Notes: generated by a model not told the origin, from the letters alone. 64,000 nucleotides of DNA from Ardenticatenaceae bacterium (GCA_020634395.1 JACKBU010000005.1:175237-239236), one strand, 5' to 3'. Shown: positions 1-9,191, numbered from the stretch's first letter. Translations and numbers: made by a program.

Positions 1-111
1 CCACAGTTGGCCGGCGTGGTAGCTGCTGTAGCCCCAACCGGCCAGCATATCTTCCAGCGCCGGACGGCCGTAATCATACAGATTCACAGGCGTGGAAATG
101 GTTGTTGTCAT
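1..111 (-). CDS. rlmN: RlmN-like 23S rRNA A2503 methyltransferase, N-terminal fragment
   Basis: This is the first 37 codons of a gene that runs off the left edge of the window, starting at the ATG at 111-109 on the minus strand. The fragment contains LEDMLAGWGYSSYHAGQLW, which matches the N-terminal helical segment of RlmN, where a Leu/Glu-rich helix is followed by a Gly-x-x-x-x-Arg/His-Ala-x-Gln-Leu/Ile-Trp pattern. RlmN is a radical SAM enzyme that methylates A2503 of 23S rRNA and some tRNAs. The catalytic cysteines lie outside the window, so the call rests only on the N terminus. No clear Shine-Dalgarno sequence is visible. Confidence 0.6.
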   Translation of the reverse strand, partial: MTTTISTPVNLYDYGRPALEDMLAGWGYSSYHAGQLW

Positions 112-146
112 GGGGCGATTGTAGCCAGGGGAGCGCAAACGTCAAA

Positions 147-171
147 CGTGAGGCGTGACAAGCGCCTCACG
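147..171 (-). terminator. Stem-loop at the end of the PLP enzyme gene
   Basis: A perfect 9-bp stem (147-155 with 163-171) with a 7-nt loop overlaps the stop codon of the minus-strand PLP enzyme and is followed on that strand by TTTGACGTTTG. It is a weak intrinsic terminator candidate because the T-run is short. Confidence 0.45.
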
Positions 172-1306
172 CTTCACTTGTCATCTTTCGCAGCGCCTGG
201 TCTAAGTCGGCAATCAGGTCGGCCGGATGTTCCAGGCCGATGGACAGACGCAGCAGGTTGGGCGGCGTCCGGGTGCCGGGCGCTTCGATGGAGGCGCGGT
301 GTTCGATGAGGCTGTGGGTGCCGCCAAAACTGGTAGCCCGGGTGAAAAGCTGCACGTTGGCCGCCACGGCCATGGCGTTTTCCGCGTCGCCGCGCACCAA
401 GATCGACAGCAGCCCACCGCCGCCGGCCATCTGGCGCACGGCCGTTTCGAACGCCTCGTGGGTAGGCAGACCGGGATACAAAACAGCCTCGATGGCCGGG
501 TGATTGGCCAGGAACTCGGCCACGTGCTGGGCGTGGCTAGACTGAGCGCGCACCCGCACTGGCAGCGTCTGGATACCGCGCAGCGTCAGCCAGCAGTCAA
601 ATGGCGCGGGGACCGCGCCGCCGATCGTCTGGATGAGGCGAATCTGCTCGAACAACGGCGTTTCCTCGCGGGCGACGACGATGCCGCCGAGCACGTCGCT
701 GTGGCCGCCCAGGTATTTGGTGCTGGCGTGGATGATGAGGTCGGCGGCTTGCAGAAACGGCCGTTGCAGCACGGGTGTGGGGATGGTGTTGTCTACCACT
801 ACGACCGCGCCCGATGCATGGACCAGGTCCGTCACGGCGCGAATATCCGTGATTTTTAGCTGCGGATTAGACGGCGTCTCCACGATGACCAGCCGCGTTT
901 CTGGCTGGAGCGCCTGCCGCAGTTCGTCCAGGTTGGTCATGTCGATGAACGAAACCGCCAGCCCCCACGGCCCAAACACTTCCCGCAGCAGCCGCTGAAT
1001 GCCAAAGTACATATCGCCGGGGGCAATGACGTGAGCGCCTGGGCTGAGGGCCTGCAGGATCGACATCATGGCTACCGAGCCGGAAGCAAAGGCTGCGGCG
1101 GCAGATCCGCCTTCCAGCGCCGCCACGGATGCCTCCAGCGCAGCACGATTCGGGTTGCCGCTGCGCGTATAGTCATAACCGTGGGGATAGCTGCCATCGG
1201 CCTGGCGCTCGAATGTCGTAGACAGGGAGATGGGCGGGGTCACCGCACCGGTAGCCGGGTCGATGGTCTGGCCTTCGTGGACTGCAAGGGTTTCGATATG
1301 GGTCAT
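167..1306 (-). CDS. Cys/Met metabolism PLP-dependent enzyme (cystathionine gamma-synthase/lyase family)
   Basis: The 379-residue product belongs to the trans-sulfuration fold-type I PLP family, which includes cystathionine gamma-synthase, cystathionine gamma-lyase and methionine gamma-lyase. The PLP lysine is in STKYLGGHSDVLGG near residue 196. A glycine-rich ASGSVAMM segment binds the cofactor phosphate, VVDNT carries the pyridine-binding Asp, and the C terminus has the usual SFGGTHSLIEHRAS block. I chose the ATG at 1306 because AAGGAAA lies just upstream and the protein then starts at the family's usual point (MTHIETLAVHEGQ); an upstream in-frame ATG at 1387 would add 27 unrelated residues. 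Substrate cannot be decided from sequence. Confidence 0.9.
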   Translation of the reverse strand: MTHIETLAVHEGQTIDPATGAVTPPISLSTTFERQADGSYPHGYDYTRSGNPNRAALEASVAALEGGSAAAAFASGSVAMMSILQALSPGAHVIAPGDMYFGIQRLLREVFGPWGLAVSFIDMTNLDELRQALQPETRLVIVETPSNPQLKITDIRAVTDLVHASGAVVVVDNTIPTPVLQRPFLQAADLIIHASTKYLGGHSDVLGGIVVAREETPLFEQIRLIQTIGGAVPAPFDCWLTLRGIQTLPVRVRAQSSHAQHVAEFLANHPAIEAVLYPGLPTHEAFETAVRQMAGGGGLLSILVRGDAENAMAVAANVQLFTRATSFGGTHSLIEHRASIEAPGTRTPPNLLRLSIGLEHPADLIADLDQALRKMTSEA

Positions 1307-1565
1307 GGGTGGTTTCCTTTTTGGACCAATCTTACCGGCAATTGTGAAAATGAGCATGGGTAGAAGGCTCACTGAAGGCTCCCCCAAAACGGAGGCTGGC
1401 TCGTTGGCGTTTACGGTTCAGCGTTTAAAGCGCGAAGTGGACCAGCAGCAGTGGTAAAATTGACTTCATGATTGTCGGCGAGGCTAATGCACGCCCATGC
1501 GGCAGCCAGCTTTGCAGCAAAGCCCACGACGTTAACATTCACAGAGTTCGAGGAGTAAACATTTC

Positions 1566-2381
1566 ATGACCCGATTTATTTGTAAAACATGCGGAACGCA
1601 GTTCGCCGATGCCGAGTGCGAACCGGCGCACTGTCCTATTTGCGAAGATGAGAGGCAGTACATCGGTTGGAATGGGCAGCAGTGGACGACGCTGGCGGCG
1701 CTGCAGGCTACCCACCAAAGCCTTATCAAGGAAGAAGAGCCGAATCTGACGGGAATTGGCAGCCAGCCGGGGTTTTCCATTGGGCAGCGGGCGCTGCTGG
1801 TGCAAACGCCCGAAGGCAATCTGCTTTGGGACTGTATCAGCCTGATTGACGAGGCCGCGGTAACGGCCGTTACCAACCTCGGCGGCATACGGGGCATCGC
1901 CATTTCCCATCCCCACTACTACTCTTCGATGGTGGAATGGAGCCGGGCCTTCGACGCACCGATATACCTGCACGCCGCCGACCGCCAGTGGGTGATGCGG
2001 CCCGACCCGGCGATTGAGTTTTGGGAAGGAGAGACAAAACCGCTGTGGGCCGGCCTGACGCTTATTCGGGGCGGCGGTCACTTTGCCGGGGGCACGATCC
2101 TGCACTGGCCCGCCGGGGCGGACGGGAAGGGAGTGTTACTTACCGGCGACATTTTGAACGTGGTTTCTGACCGGCGCTATGTGAGTTTCATGTACAGCTA
2201 CCCCAATCTTATCCCACTGCCGGCGCGGGAAGTCCGGCGCATTGTGGCTGCCGTGGAACCGTTTGCCTTCGACCGAATTTATGGCGCATGGTGGGACCGG
2301 GTGGTGCGAGAAGGGGCGAAAACGGCCGTTGCCCGCTCCGCAGAGCGCTATATCCGAGCCATAGAAGTGGGCCTGGCATGA
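1566..2381 (+). CDS. MBL-fold hydrolase with N-terminal rubredoxin-like zinc knuckle
   Basis: The 271-residue protein opens with a small Cys4 knuckle (CKTC near residue 9 and CPIC near residue 24) and continues as a metallo-beta-lactamase fold. SHPHYYSSMVEW occupies the place of the HxHxDH metal motif but is degenerate, with no Asp-His pair. A later histidine lies in GGGHFAGG and an aspartate in LLTGD. The metal site may therefore be reduced to one ion or altered. GAGGAG about 10 nt upstream of the ATG supports the start. It is divergent from the PLP enzyme, with about 260 bp between them that probably hold both promoters. Substrate unknown. Confidence 0.8.
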   Translation: MTRFICKTCGTQFADAECEPAHCPICEDERQYIGWNGQQWTTLAALQATHQSLIKEEEPNLTGIGSQPGFSIGQRALLVQTPEGNLLWDCISLIDEAAVTAVTNLGGIRGIAISHPHYYSSMVEWSRAFDAPIYLHAADRQWVMRPDPAIEFWEGETKPLWAGLTLIRGGGHFAGGTILHWPAGADGKGVLLTGDILNVVSDRRYVSFMYSYPNLIPLPAREVRRIVAAVEPFAFDRIYGAWWDRVVREGAKTAVARSAERYIRAIEVGLA

Positions 2382-2411
2382 ACGCCGCCTCATCAGGCGG
2401 CGTCAGCCAGG

Positions 2412-3332
2412 CTACTCGCCTTCGTAAACGAACGATTTCATTTCTTGGGCAGCGCCCAGCGAGGCATACAGGGCCATGGCCGCTTCGCTGTAGCCGGTGA
2501 TGTAAGCCCGGCGCAGGCCCATGGCCCGCAGACGGGCAAAACATTCCTGGATCACTGCCCGCGCCAGGCCGCGCTGCCGAAAGCTGCTGTGGGTGCAGAC
2601 CCGCTCGATGTCGGCCTCGGCATTCCAGGCGTCGATGAGCGCTTCGCAGCCGGAAACGAAACGGCCGTCTGACGCCATCACGCACAAATCTGTTTCCGGA
2701 TGGTATATCGGCCCGGCGTGCGAGTGGTGGTAGAACAACATCTCGCGCTGCAGCGCTTCTTCGGTGTGGGGGGGTTCATCATGAAAGGCGTTGTCACGCA
2801 AAATGCGCTGCGCCCGGTAGTCGGGATGCGCAGCCATGTCGACGATCGTAAAGCCCTCCGCCAGCGGGAAGCTGACTGCAGGTTCTTGTGTCAGGTCAAA
2901 CGCCTGGGTGAAAAACGTGTCTTTGCAGGTCAGCCCCAGGCTTTCCAGCACCCGTGCTTCCATTGTTTGGTGCTCGGTGATTTCGACAGAGGGCGTGCCG
3001 CGCCGGCCCCAGTTTTCCAGTGCCCACTGGGCCATCTCGGCAAACAAAAAGCGATAACCGGCTTTGGTAAGGATGGCGAAGTCGGCGCCGCCGCTTTCGG
3101 AGATGGCAAAACCGGCCAGTTCCTGGAAGCCATCAAACCACAGGTGGGCGTTGCTGCCGCAGAAATCGGGCACGGCCGTTTTGCTCTCGTACAGGCCATA
3201 CTTCCAATCCACAAACCGGCCAATACACCACGTTGAGTAGGTCCGCAGGTCTGTGTTGTGCTGCAAAATAAACCGTGACAGCCGGACAAAGTCGCCGGCT
3301 TCCTCCGAATAGAAGCGATGGGTTGTTTTCAT
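2412..3332 (-). CDS. GNAT-family N-acetyltransferase, two-domain
   Basis: The 306-residue protein looks like a tandem GNAT. The C-terminal half has a clear acetyl-CoA site, with motif A in VCTHSSFRQRGLARAVIQ (R-x-x-G-x-A, around residues 243-260), followed by a hydrophobic strand and AMALYASLGA, typical of motif B. The N-terminal half (residues 1-150) has GNAT-like strand and helix spacing but no good pyrophosphate loop, so it is probably a degenerate copy. The substrate cannot be predicted. The gene converges with the MBL-fold gene, with 30 bp between the stop codons. Confidence 0.8.
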   Translation of the reverse strand: MKTTHRFYSEEAGDFVRLSRFILQHNTDLRTYSTWCIGRFVDWKYGLYESKTAVPDFCGSNAHLWFDGFQELAGFAISESGGADFAILTKAGYRFLFAEMAQWALENWGRRGTPSVEITEHQTMEARVLESLGLTCKDTFFTQAFDLTQEPAVSFPLAEGFTIVDMAAHPDYRAQRILRDNAFHDEPPHTEEALQREMLFYHHSHAGPIYHPETDLCVMASDGRFVSGCEALIDAWNAEADIERVCTHSSFRQRGLARAVIQECFARLRAMGLRRAYITGYSEAAMALYASLGAAQEMKSFVYEGE

Positions 3333-3388
3333 TGTCTCCTCGCGGCCGGGAGCCTCAGTGAGACTCCCGGCGATCTTGAAAAGTTCGT

Positions 3389-4948
3389 TTAAGGTCCGGG
3401 GTAGGTTTCCGGCAGGATAGTCTCCGTCAGAATCTGATGAAGGGCGGAGAACTGCTCAAAAGCCACGGAATGCCCGGCATTGTCAAAGGTATAGATCTGC
3501 TTGGTGGGCGCTTCGAGTTGATTGTACCATTCTACTGCCAATTCGCGGCGCGCATCCAGTTCAGCGGCCCCATCCAGAATATATACCGGCACGTCCAGCC
3601 GGCGTACATCCTGCCGGAAATCAATCTCCTGCAGCTGCGGATACATCAGCGTGAACATGTCGATGAGACCGCGAAAGACGTTGACCTTGTCCACCAGGTC
3701 ATATTCGCTGCCCAGGATTCCCCACGGGCCGATGCGGGCGGCCGTGCCTCGCTCGATGTAATCCTGCGGCGGAGTGTAAGGCTGGCCAAGTGCATCGTAG
3801 TATCCCATTACCACGGCGTTCGGGTAGGGGGTATCGTCGTAGGGCGGTTCACCAAAGGCCAGCATTTGCGTGGTCAATTCCGAGTTGCCGGTCCGTTCGG
3901 CTAACGCCAGGATGTCACGGTACAATTGTTGGTCGGTTTCGCGCTGGCTGACCATCTGACCGCTGCCAATCCAGGCATAGTACAGATCAGGTCGCTTCTG
4001 CACAGCCAGCACGCCTAGCGTGGTGCCCCACGATTCGCCCATCAGGTAAATTTTGTCCTCGTCAAAGCGTTGGCGCAGGTAATTGGTTAGTTCGATGGTG
4101 TCGGTGACGGCCTGCTCCAGGGTGACGTTTCTGGTGGGAAAAAGCGCGGGGTACGATTTGCCAGTGCCACGTTGATCCCAACTGACGACGATAAAATCCT
4201 GGGTGAGGTCGTCGAACAGCACGCGTGAATAGGGTAGATCGCTTTGTCCTGGTCCGCCGCTGAGGTAGAGCAGCACCGGCAGGTCGGTGCTGTGGGCGCG
4301 GATCATGATGGTTTGTTCTTGCCCGCCCAGGGTAACGGCCGTTAACTCCGCCATACTCCCCGGAACCGGCTCCCCGCTGGCATCCAGGATGGGCGGAGTG
4401 CTGGCCGGACGGGCGTTGAGCACAGCCAGAGCACCCACCACCGCAGCCAGTAAGAGCAGCGGTATCGCTTGCAGCACCATCTGCAGCCGGCTGACGTGGG
4501 TGGTTTGCCCCCCAGGCAGATAGCGTGTGGCCATAACGCCCAGGCCAGCCCCCAAAACCATGGGCAGCAAACCAACCAGGCCGTGAAAGCCGCGACCGGC
4601 AATCAGGGCCAGGATGCCATAGGCCGTGTCCAGGCGCGGCAGACCCACAGTGGGCACTAAACCTTTCGGCCGCAGCAGTTCGTAGACGGCTATATAAACC
4701 AGCGGGGCCAGCAGCATGGCCCATGGTGTGCGCATTGCCAGTCCGGCAATCAGCCCTACGGCCAGTCCGGCGGCCATGACGATCCACACCTGCGCCGTGG
4801 TGATGGGTCCATAGGGCATGGTGAAGGCCGTAAGCAGGGCGATGAATGAAGCGCTGCCGATGGTAACGGCCGTTCCACTGATGCGCCTGGTTTGAACCTC
4901 GCTATTGTGCCTTTGCTTGTGGGTAATTGTTTGTTTTGGGGTAGTCAT
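3389..4948 (-). CDS. Membrane-anchored alpha/beta hydrolase (proline iminopeptidase-like)
   Basis: The 519-residue protein has a hydrophobic N-terminal third with about five predicted membrane segments (residues about 30-180), followed by an alpha/beta hydrolase of the S33 prolyl aminopeptidase type. The oxyanion motif is SGGPGQ, followed by SWDQRGTGKS. The nucleophile is in GESWG near residue 304, the acid is probably an Asp in LDGAAELD near 462, and the base is in NAGHS near 491. The triad appears intact, so an active peptidase or esterase facing one side of the membrane is likely. The membrane domain is unusual for this family. It is the first of a run of minus-strand genes coding small membrane or exported proteins. 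Confidence 0.85.
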   Translation of the reverse strand: MTTPKQTITHKQRHNSEVQTRRISGTAVTIGSASFIALLTAFTMPYGPITTAQVWIVMAAGLAVGLIAGLAMRTPWAMLLAPLVYIAVYELLRPKGLVPTVGLPRLDTAYGILALIAGRGFHGLVGLLPMVLGAGLGVMATRYLPGGQTTHVSRLQMVLQAIPLLLLAAVVGALAVLNARPASTPPILDASGEPVPGSMAELTAVTLGGQEQTIMIRAHSTDLPVLLYLSGGPGQSDLPYSRVLFDDLTQDFIVVSWDQRGTGKSYPALFPTRNVTLEQAVTDTIELTNYLRQRFDEDKIYLMGESWGTTLGVLAVQKRPDLYYAWIGSGQMVSQRETDQQLYRDILALAERTGNSELTTQMLAFGEPPYDDTPYPNAVVMGYYDALGQPYTPPQDYIERGTAARIGPWGILGSEYDLVDKVNVFRGLIDMFTLMYPQLQEIDFRQDVRRLDVPVYILDGAAELDARRELAVEWYNQLEAPTKQIYTFDNAGHSVAFEQFSALHQILTETILPETYPGP

Positions 4949-4995
4949 GGTTGGTTATCTCCTTCAATCGTTTGCCTGATAGACGTCTTGTCTGG

Positions 4996-5166
4996 TCAGG
5001 ATTTCTCGTTGTGCTCCAGCGCCACGTTGACGGCCAGGCCAATGGGCAGCCCGACGGCCAGCGCCAGAGAAATGTTGTGTGTGAACAGGTACAAAATGAG
5101 GGTCAAGGCCAGGCTAAAGCCAACGCCCAGGCCTATCATCCGTTGGGGTCGTGTTCTTTTCTTCAT
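4996..5166 (-). CDS. Small membrane protein, 56 aa
   Basis: This short ORF reads MKKRTRPQR and then two hydrophobic stretches (about residues 11-28 and 32-50), ending in EHNEKS. An AAAGGAAA ribosome-binding site lies just upstream of the ATG at 5166, and the gene fits between its neighbours with short gaps (47 nt to the hydrolase downstream, 15 nt to the gene upstream). A basic N terminus followed by two helices suggests a positive-inside double-spanning inner-membrane peptide. No family is recognised. Its position suggests co-transcription with the hydrolase and the 153-aa membrane protein. Confidence 0.7.
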   Translation of the reverse strand: MKKRTRPQRMIGLGVGFSLALTLILYLFTHNISLALAVGLPIGLAVNVALEHNEKS

Positions 5167-5181
5167 GACGATTTCCTTTGC

Positions 5182-5640
5182 TTACCGCACGCTCCAGGCC
5201 ACGGACAGCACGCCAGGGCTTTGCCGGGCGGTCAGCACCAACTGGTATGTGCCGGGCGGCAAAGCAAATTCGCGGCTGTCGCTGGCTCCGGCGCGGTCCG
5301 TGCGGTAGGTTTCGGCGTGCATGATGGTCGCCTGGTAGCCGTCCGTGCCGCGCAGGCTGAGGTCGATGAGGGGCGTATCCAGGTTCTGCATCAGGAAGGA
5401 TACGTCCAGGGTGGCCGCCTCATCCAGAGTGATTTCGGCGACGGTCTCATTGTCGTAGGCTCTGGCGGCCAGATCGATCCCGGCGGCCGGTTGGAAACCG
5501 GGCGGCAGTTGGACCGGGTCCGGGGTTTTGGGCGCGTTGTTCCGTGTCGCGGCGAAAACCGCGGCAAAGAAGATCAGGCCCAGGGCAATCACGGTGGAGG
5601 AAACGGCCGTTCCCTTCAACTGCAAACTTCTGTCAGACAT
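5182..5640 (-). CDS. Hypothetical membrane-anchored protein with a beta-rich extracytoplasmic domain
   Basis: Starting at the ATG at 5640, the product has 152 residues. A single hydrophobic segment at about residues 12-32 (TVIALGLIFFAAVFAA) is followed by a Pro-rich linker and a beta-rich domain. The domain ends with FALPPGTYQLVLTAR, a pattern seen in secreted beta-sandwich domains that resemble pre-peptidase C-terminal modules. The start overlaps the end of the upstream 82-aa gene by 8 nt, so translational coupling is likely; in-frame ATGs further upstream would lie inside that gene. No function is assigned. Confidence 0.7.
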   Translation of the reverse strand: MSDRSLQLKGTAVSSTVIALGLIFFAAVFAATRNNAPKTPDPVQLPPGFQPAAGIDLAARAYDNETVAEITLDEAATLDVSFLMQNLDTPLIDLSLRGTDGYQATIMHAETYRTDRAGASDSREFALPPGTYQLVLTARQSPGVLSVAWSVR

Positions 5641-5881
5641 CACGTTCATCCTTTTTGTTTTCATCGGGTTGGCGCTGCACCAAAAGCAGTTCCAATCCCA
5701 GGTCACGAATACGATTGAGCAATCCGTACAGGGCTGCCTGGTCGATTACCGGCCCGGCCAGGATGGTTTCGCCGGCCGGGGTCAGGGTAATGGTTAAGTC
5801 TTCAAACCGGTGGAACAGGCGTTCATCCAGATGGCCCTTGACGCGAATTTCATACTGTTGGGAAAGATCGGAGCGATCCAT
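5633..5881 (-). CDS. Conserved small hypothetical protein, 82 aa
   Basis: The protein starts MDRSDLSQQYEIRVKGHLDE and contains GPVIDQAALYGLLNRIRDLG. I recognise this layout from many small uncharacterised proteins of Chloroflexota and related bacteria: a short beta-sheet (YEIRVKGHLD, LTITLTPAGETILAGPV) followed by an amphipathic helix. It has no signal peptide and is probably cytoplasmic. The last codons (GATGTCTGA) contain the start codon of the next gene, so expression of the two is probably coupled. Function unknown. Confidence 0.75.
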   Translation of the reverse strand: MDRSDLSQQYEIRVKGHLDERLFHRFEDLTITLTPAGETILAGPVIDQAALYGLLNRIRDLGLELLLVQRQPDENKKDERDV

Positions 5882-5909
5882 AGCACGATTTCCTGTGACG
5901 TTTGTTTCG

Positions 5910-6413
5910 TCAGCGCAGCGAAACCAGGAAGTTTGCTACCATCGTCTCGTCCCAGGTGCTTACCGGCGTAGAGAGCGCCAACAAAGCCGGACCGCCTTTA
6001 CCCTGGAAGGCCACCATGATCTGCCGGTAGCGGGTATTTTCTGAATTAAGACCTTCGCTAATAACGGCCGTTACATTCTGCCCGCGCACCGTTACCGGGC
6101 GGTTTTCCACTACTGTCATCCGCACATCGCCGGAGCCAGGAACAAGTTTGCTCAGACCGGCGGCCAGGGCTTCCCCATCCTCTTCTTTATTCGATTGGAT
6201 CAGGTACAGATGGCTGTGCCCGTCGCCGGGATTGTATGCCGCCACACTGTAGCCCGATACCGTGACCGAAAAATCGGCCGTGTAGCCCGGCGGCAGGTCA
6301 AAATCGGCGATTTGGGCGGCCACGTTGGCCCCCTCATTGGCGTCCGCCGTGCAGGCCACCAGCAGCAGGCCGGCGGCAAAAAGAATCAGTGTCAGCTTGA
6401 TAAACTGTTTCAT
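5910..6413 (-). CDS. Putative lipoprotein, 167 aa
   Basis: From the ATG at 6413 the N terminus is MKQFIKLTLILFAAGLLLVAC, a type II signal peptide with lipobox LVAC, so the mature protein should be lipid-anchored. A strong AAGGAGGTG site lies 8 nt upstream, which rules in this start over an in-frame ATG 11 codons earlier. The mature part has no recognised domain; it is mostly beta-strand and ends MVANFLVSLR. The next gene starts 29 nt downstream, so this gene probably leads the short membrane/envelope operon 3389-6413. Confidence 0.8.
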   Translation of the reverse strand: MKQFIKLTLILFAAGLLLVACTADANEGANVAAQIADFDLPPGYTADFSVTVSGYSVAAYNPGDGHSHLYLIQSNKEEDGEALAAGLSKLVPGSGDVRMTVVENRPVTVRGQNVTAVISEGLNSENTRYRQIMVAFQGKGGPALLALSTPVSTWDETMVANFLVSLR

Positions 6414-6563
6414 GGTTGTGCACCTCCTTGGGGTTGCGTGAATCATGCTTTCAGTTTACCGGCCAACGCAGGCGAGGTCGCCTAGCGAACGATAGGGTTG
6501 GGGTTAGGTTTGGGGCGGATTGCCGGATGAGGAAAGGTAGGGCGGATGGGTGAGTCCGGCGCG

Positions 6564-9191
6564 TCAGGCCAGGCCCAGTTCATGGGCTTTGGCGATAGCC
6601 TGGCCGCGGCTGCGGACGTCTAGTTTTTGGTACAGATTGTGCACGTGCCATTTGGCCGTGCCCAAAGAGATGACCAACTCGTCGGCGATGTCCTGGTTGG
6701 AACGGCCGTCTACGATCAGCGCCAGCACGTTTAACTCTTGCTCTGTAAGCGGTTCTGGGAGCAACGCGTTGGGCGGCGCAGGTCCATCGGCCGGCGTCGC
6801 CTGAGCAAGAATTTGATGTACCAATTCCGGAGCAGCAGAGTGACACGCTTGTAGCAGGGGGCGAGTTTGCCAGCCGGGATGAGGGTAAAAGAGGGTCACG
6901 TAGCCTTCCGGGGCGGCCAGGCGCAGCGCTTCGGCCAACGATTGCTGCGCCTGCAGCTGGTCGCCCTGGCGCTGCTGGATCAATGCCTGAGCCACATAAG
7001 CGCCCATCAGCCGCCGCCCGCACTGTTCCACCTGGGCGGCGGCCACCAAATCAGCCAGGATTTGTAACGCTTTTTCCGGCTGACCAGCGGCAGCCCAATA
7101 GCGGGCAGACAGATGGGCAAAAATCTGACGGGTTTTGGGGAGGCTGGCCTGAGCCTGGGCCTCCAGTTCGTCTAGATGCAGTTTTGCTTCCGCCAGGCTG
7201 CCCAGCATGAGATGGATTTCCGCCTGGACAACGGCCGTTTTGTACACCACCATCATCACGTGACGCTGCCGCGCGGCTGCGGCCGTCTCTGCCAGAATAG
7301 TTAGCGCTTCCTCTGGGCTGCCACGCTGAAAAGCAATTCGCGCCAGCACAATTTCGCTGTCGCCGCCCAGAATGACGCTGGAAAACAGGCGCTGGCTGAG
7401 GGTGATGCCGCGCCGGGCAAAGTCCTGAGCCTCGTCAAAGCGGCCCTGTTCGTAACAAATGGCGGCCAGCGAGCTGTAAACAATGCCCAGGATGGGCAAC
7501 GGCCGTCCACGTTGATCCACGTACTCGGCTAATGCCGCGCGGCATAAAGCGTCGGCTTCCCGCAGTTTGCCCATTTCCAATAAATTGAAGGCCAGATTGG
7601 CCAGAGCCCCCAGCGTGATAAATGGATGGTTCATTCGCTGGCCGAGCTGGTAAGTCTGCCTGAAAACCTGGCTGGAAGCCGGCAGGTTGGTTTTCCAGGC
7701 ATAATCAGAGCCTAGAGCAATCAGGGCGATAGCCTGGAAGAAAGAATCACTGTCATCCAGTTTCTCCAGCGAGCCTTGCGCCAGCGCACCGGCCTGCGGC
7801 TGGCCGGCGGTCATGGCAAACCAGGCCTGGATGGCCAACAGGCGGCCGGGGCCGGCGTCAGCCCCTGGCTGCTCAAACAACTGCTGGGCCAGTTGGGCGT
7901 ACTGGGCGGCGTGGTCCAACTGGCCGGTGAGCAGCAGGCAAAGTGCTTTGTAGGAGATGAGGTCGGGATTGGTGTTTACGGCCGTTTCCGGCAGCTTTTC
8001 CAGCCAGCCCAGCAGCGTTTGCAGCTCCCCGTTTTTCAACCAGTCAGCCGCCAGGCGATCCAGCAGCTGCGCCGCCTGATAGGCATCGGGGACGGCCAGC
8101 CAGTGGGGCAGGGCTTCTGCCAGAAGGTCCTGATCCGTGTACCAGCGGGCGGCCTGGCGGTGTACCTTCCGTTCGGTTTCCGCTGGTAGCCCGGCCCGCA
8201 GCACATCGGCAAACAGGTGGTGATAGCGATACCACCCGCGCCGCTCATCGAGCGGGACGAGGAACAGATTGGCCCGTTCCAGGTGCAGCAAGATGTCGGC
8301 GGCGTTCTGAGTGCCGGCCACAGCCTGGCAGAGTTCAGCGTTGAAGCGTTGGAGCACGGCCGTTTCCCGCAAAAAATCCCGAATCTCCGGCGGCTGCCCC
8401 TTCAATACTTCATCCAGCAGGTAATCGATCACATAGCGATGGCTGCCGCTAAATTCCGCCAGGAAATCGCGCCGGTCGGGCAGATTTTGCAGCGCCAGCG
8501 CGGCCAATTGCAGGCCCGCCGCCCAACCTTCCGTGCGCGCTTCCAGCGCAGCTACGTCATCCGGCGTCAGGTTGAGGTGCATGGCCTGGTTGCAAAACAG
8601 ACGCGCCTCATTCAGGGTAAAGCGCAGGTGTTGAGCCCGAACTTCCGTAAGCTGGCCGCGTACGCGCATGCGGGCCAGGGAAAAAGGTGGATCCGTGCGC
8701 GATGTGATTGCCAGGTGAATTTGCCGCGGCTGGTGGTCCAAAAAATATTCCATTGCCTCGTGGATGACCGGGTTGGTGATGACGTGGTAATCATCCAGAA
8801 TGAGAACGGCCGTGTCTTCCAGGCTGGCCAGGTCGTTGATGAGCTGATCGAAGATGGCCGCGGGTGGCGGGATTTGGGGCATGCCCAGCAGGCTTTGGGC
8901 GCTTTGCCCCAGGCTCTCGTCCAGGCGGCGGCAGGCGGCCAGCCAGTAGGCCAGGAAGCGTGCCGGATCGTTGTCGGCCTCGTCCAGGGAAAGCCAGGCG
9001 ACAGGGGCGTCTAGCGAGTGAACCCATTCGGCCAGGAGTGTGGTTTTGCCGTAGCCAGCAGGAGCAGACACGAGGGTAAGTTTACGGCCGTTTTGCAGCC
9101 CTTCATCCAGGCCGGCCAACAGGCGCGGCCGGGCTACGCCGTCGCGCCAGGGCGGGATATGAAATTTCGTCGCCAGGTAATATTCTCTCAT
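6564..9191 (-). CDS. MalT/LAL-type LuxR transcriptional regulator
   Basis: The 875-residue product has the full LAL architecture. An NTPase domain carries the P-loop APAGYGKTT near residue 43 and a Walker B VLILDDYH near residue 130. TPR-like helical repeats follow (about residues 370-790). A C-terminal LuxR helix-turn-helix (LTEQELNVLALIVDGRSNQD, last 60 residues) completes it. Such STAND ATPases switch on target genes after binding an inducer in the repeat domain. I chose the ATG at 9191 because the protein then begins REYYLATKFHIPP, the family's normal N terminus. It is divergent from the giant multi-GAF kinase gene across about 295 bp. Confidence 0.92.
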   Translation of the reverse strand: MREYYLATKFHIPPWRDGVARPRLLAGLDEGLQNGRKLTLVSAPAGYGKTTLLAEWVHSLDAPVAWLSLDEADNDPARFLAYWLAACRRLDESLGQSAQSLLGMPQIPPPAAIFDQLINDLASLEDTAVLILDDYHVITNPVIHEAMEYFLDHQPRQIHLAITSRTDPPFSLARMRVRGQLTEVRAQHLRFTLNEARLFCNQAMHLNLTPDDVAALEARTEGWAAGLQLAALALQNLPDRRDFLAEFSGSHRYVIDYLLDEVLKGQPPEIRDFLRETAVLQRFNAELCQAVAGTQNAADILLHLERANLFLVPLDERRGWYRYHHLFADVLRAGLPAETERKVHRQAARWYTDQDLLAEALPHWLAVPDAYQAAQLLDRLAADWLKNGELQTLLGWLEKLPETAVNTNPDLISYKALCLLLTGQLDHAAQYAQLAQQLFEQPGADAGPGRLLAIQAWFAMTAGQPQAGALAQGSLEKLDDSDSFFQAIALIALGSDYAWKTNLPASSQVFRQTYQLGQRMNHPFITLGALANLAFNLLEMGKLREADALCRAALAEYVDQRGRPLPILGIVYSSLAAICYEQGRFDEAQDFARRGITLSQRLFSSVILGGDSEIVLARIAFQRGSPEEALTILAETAAAARQRHVMMVVYKTAVVQAEIHLMLGSLAEAKLHLDELEAQAQASLPKTRQIFAHLSARYWAAAGQPEKALQILADLVAAAQVEQCGRRLMGAYVAQALIQQRQGDQLQAQQSLAEALRLAAPEGYVTLFYPHPGWQTRPLLQACHSAAPELVHQILAQATPADGPAPPNALLPEPLTEQELNVLALIVDGRSNQDIADELVISLGTAKWHVHNLYQKLDVRSRGQAIAKAHELGLA

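Noticed and set aside
8217..9014. 265-codon plus-strand ORF inside the LAL regulator gene
   Set aside because: It is antisense to a clearly conserved domain structure and its translation has no domain pattern; GC-rich shadow ORFs are frequent here.
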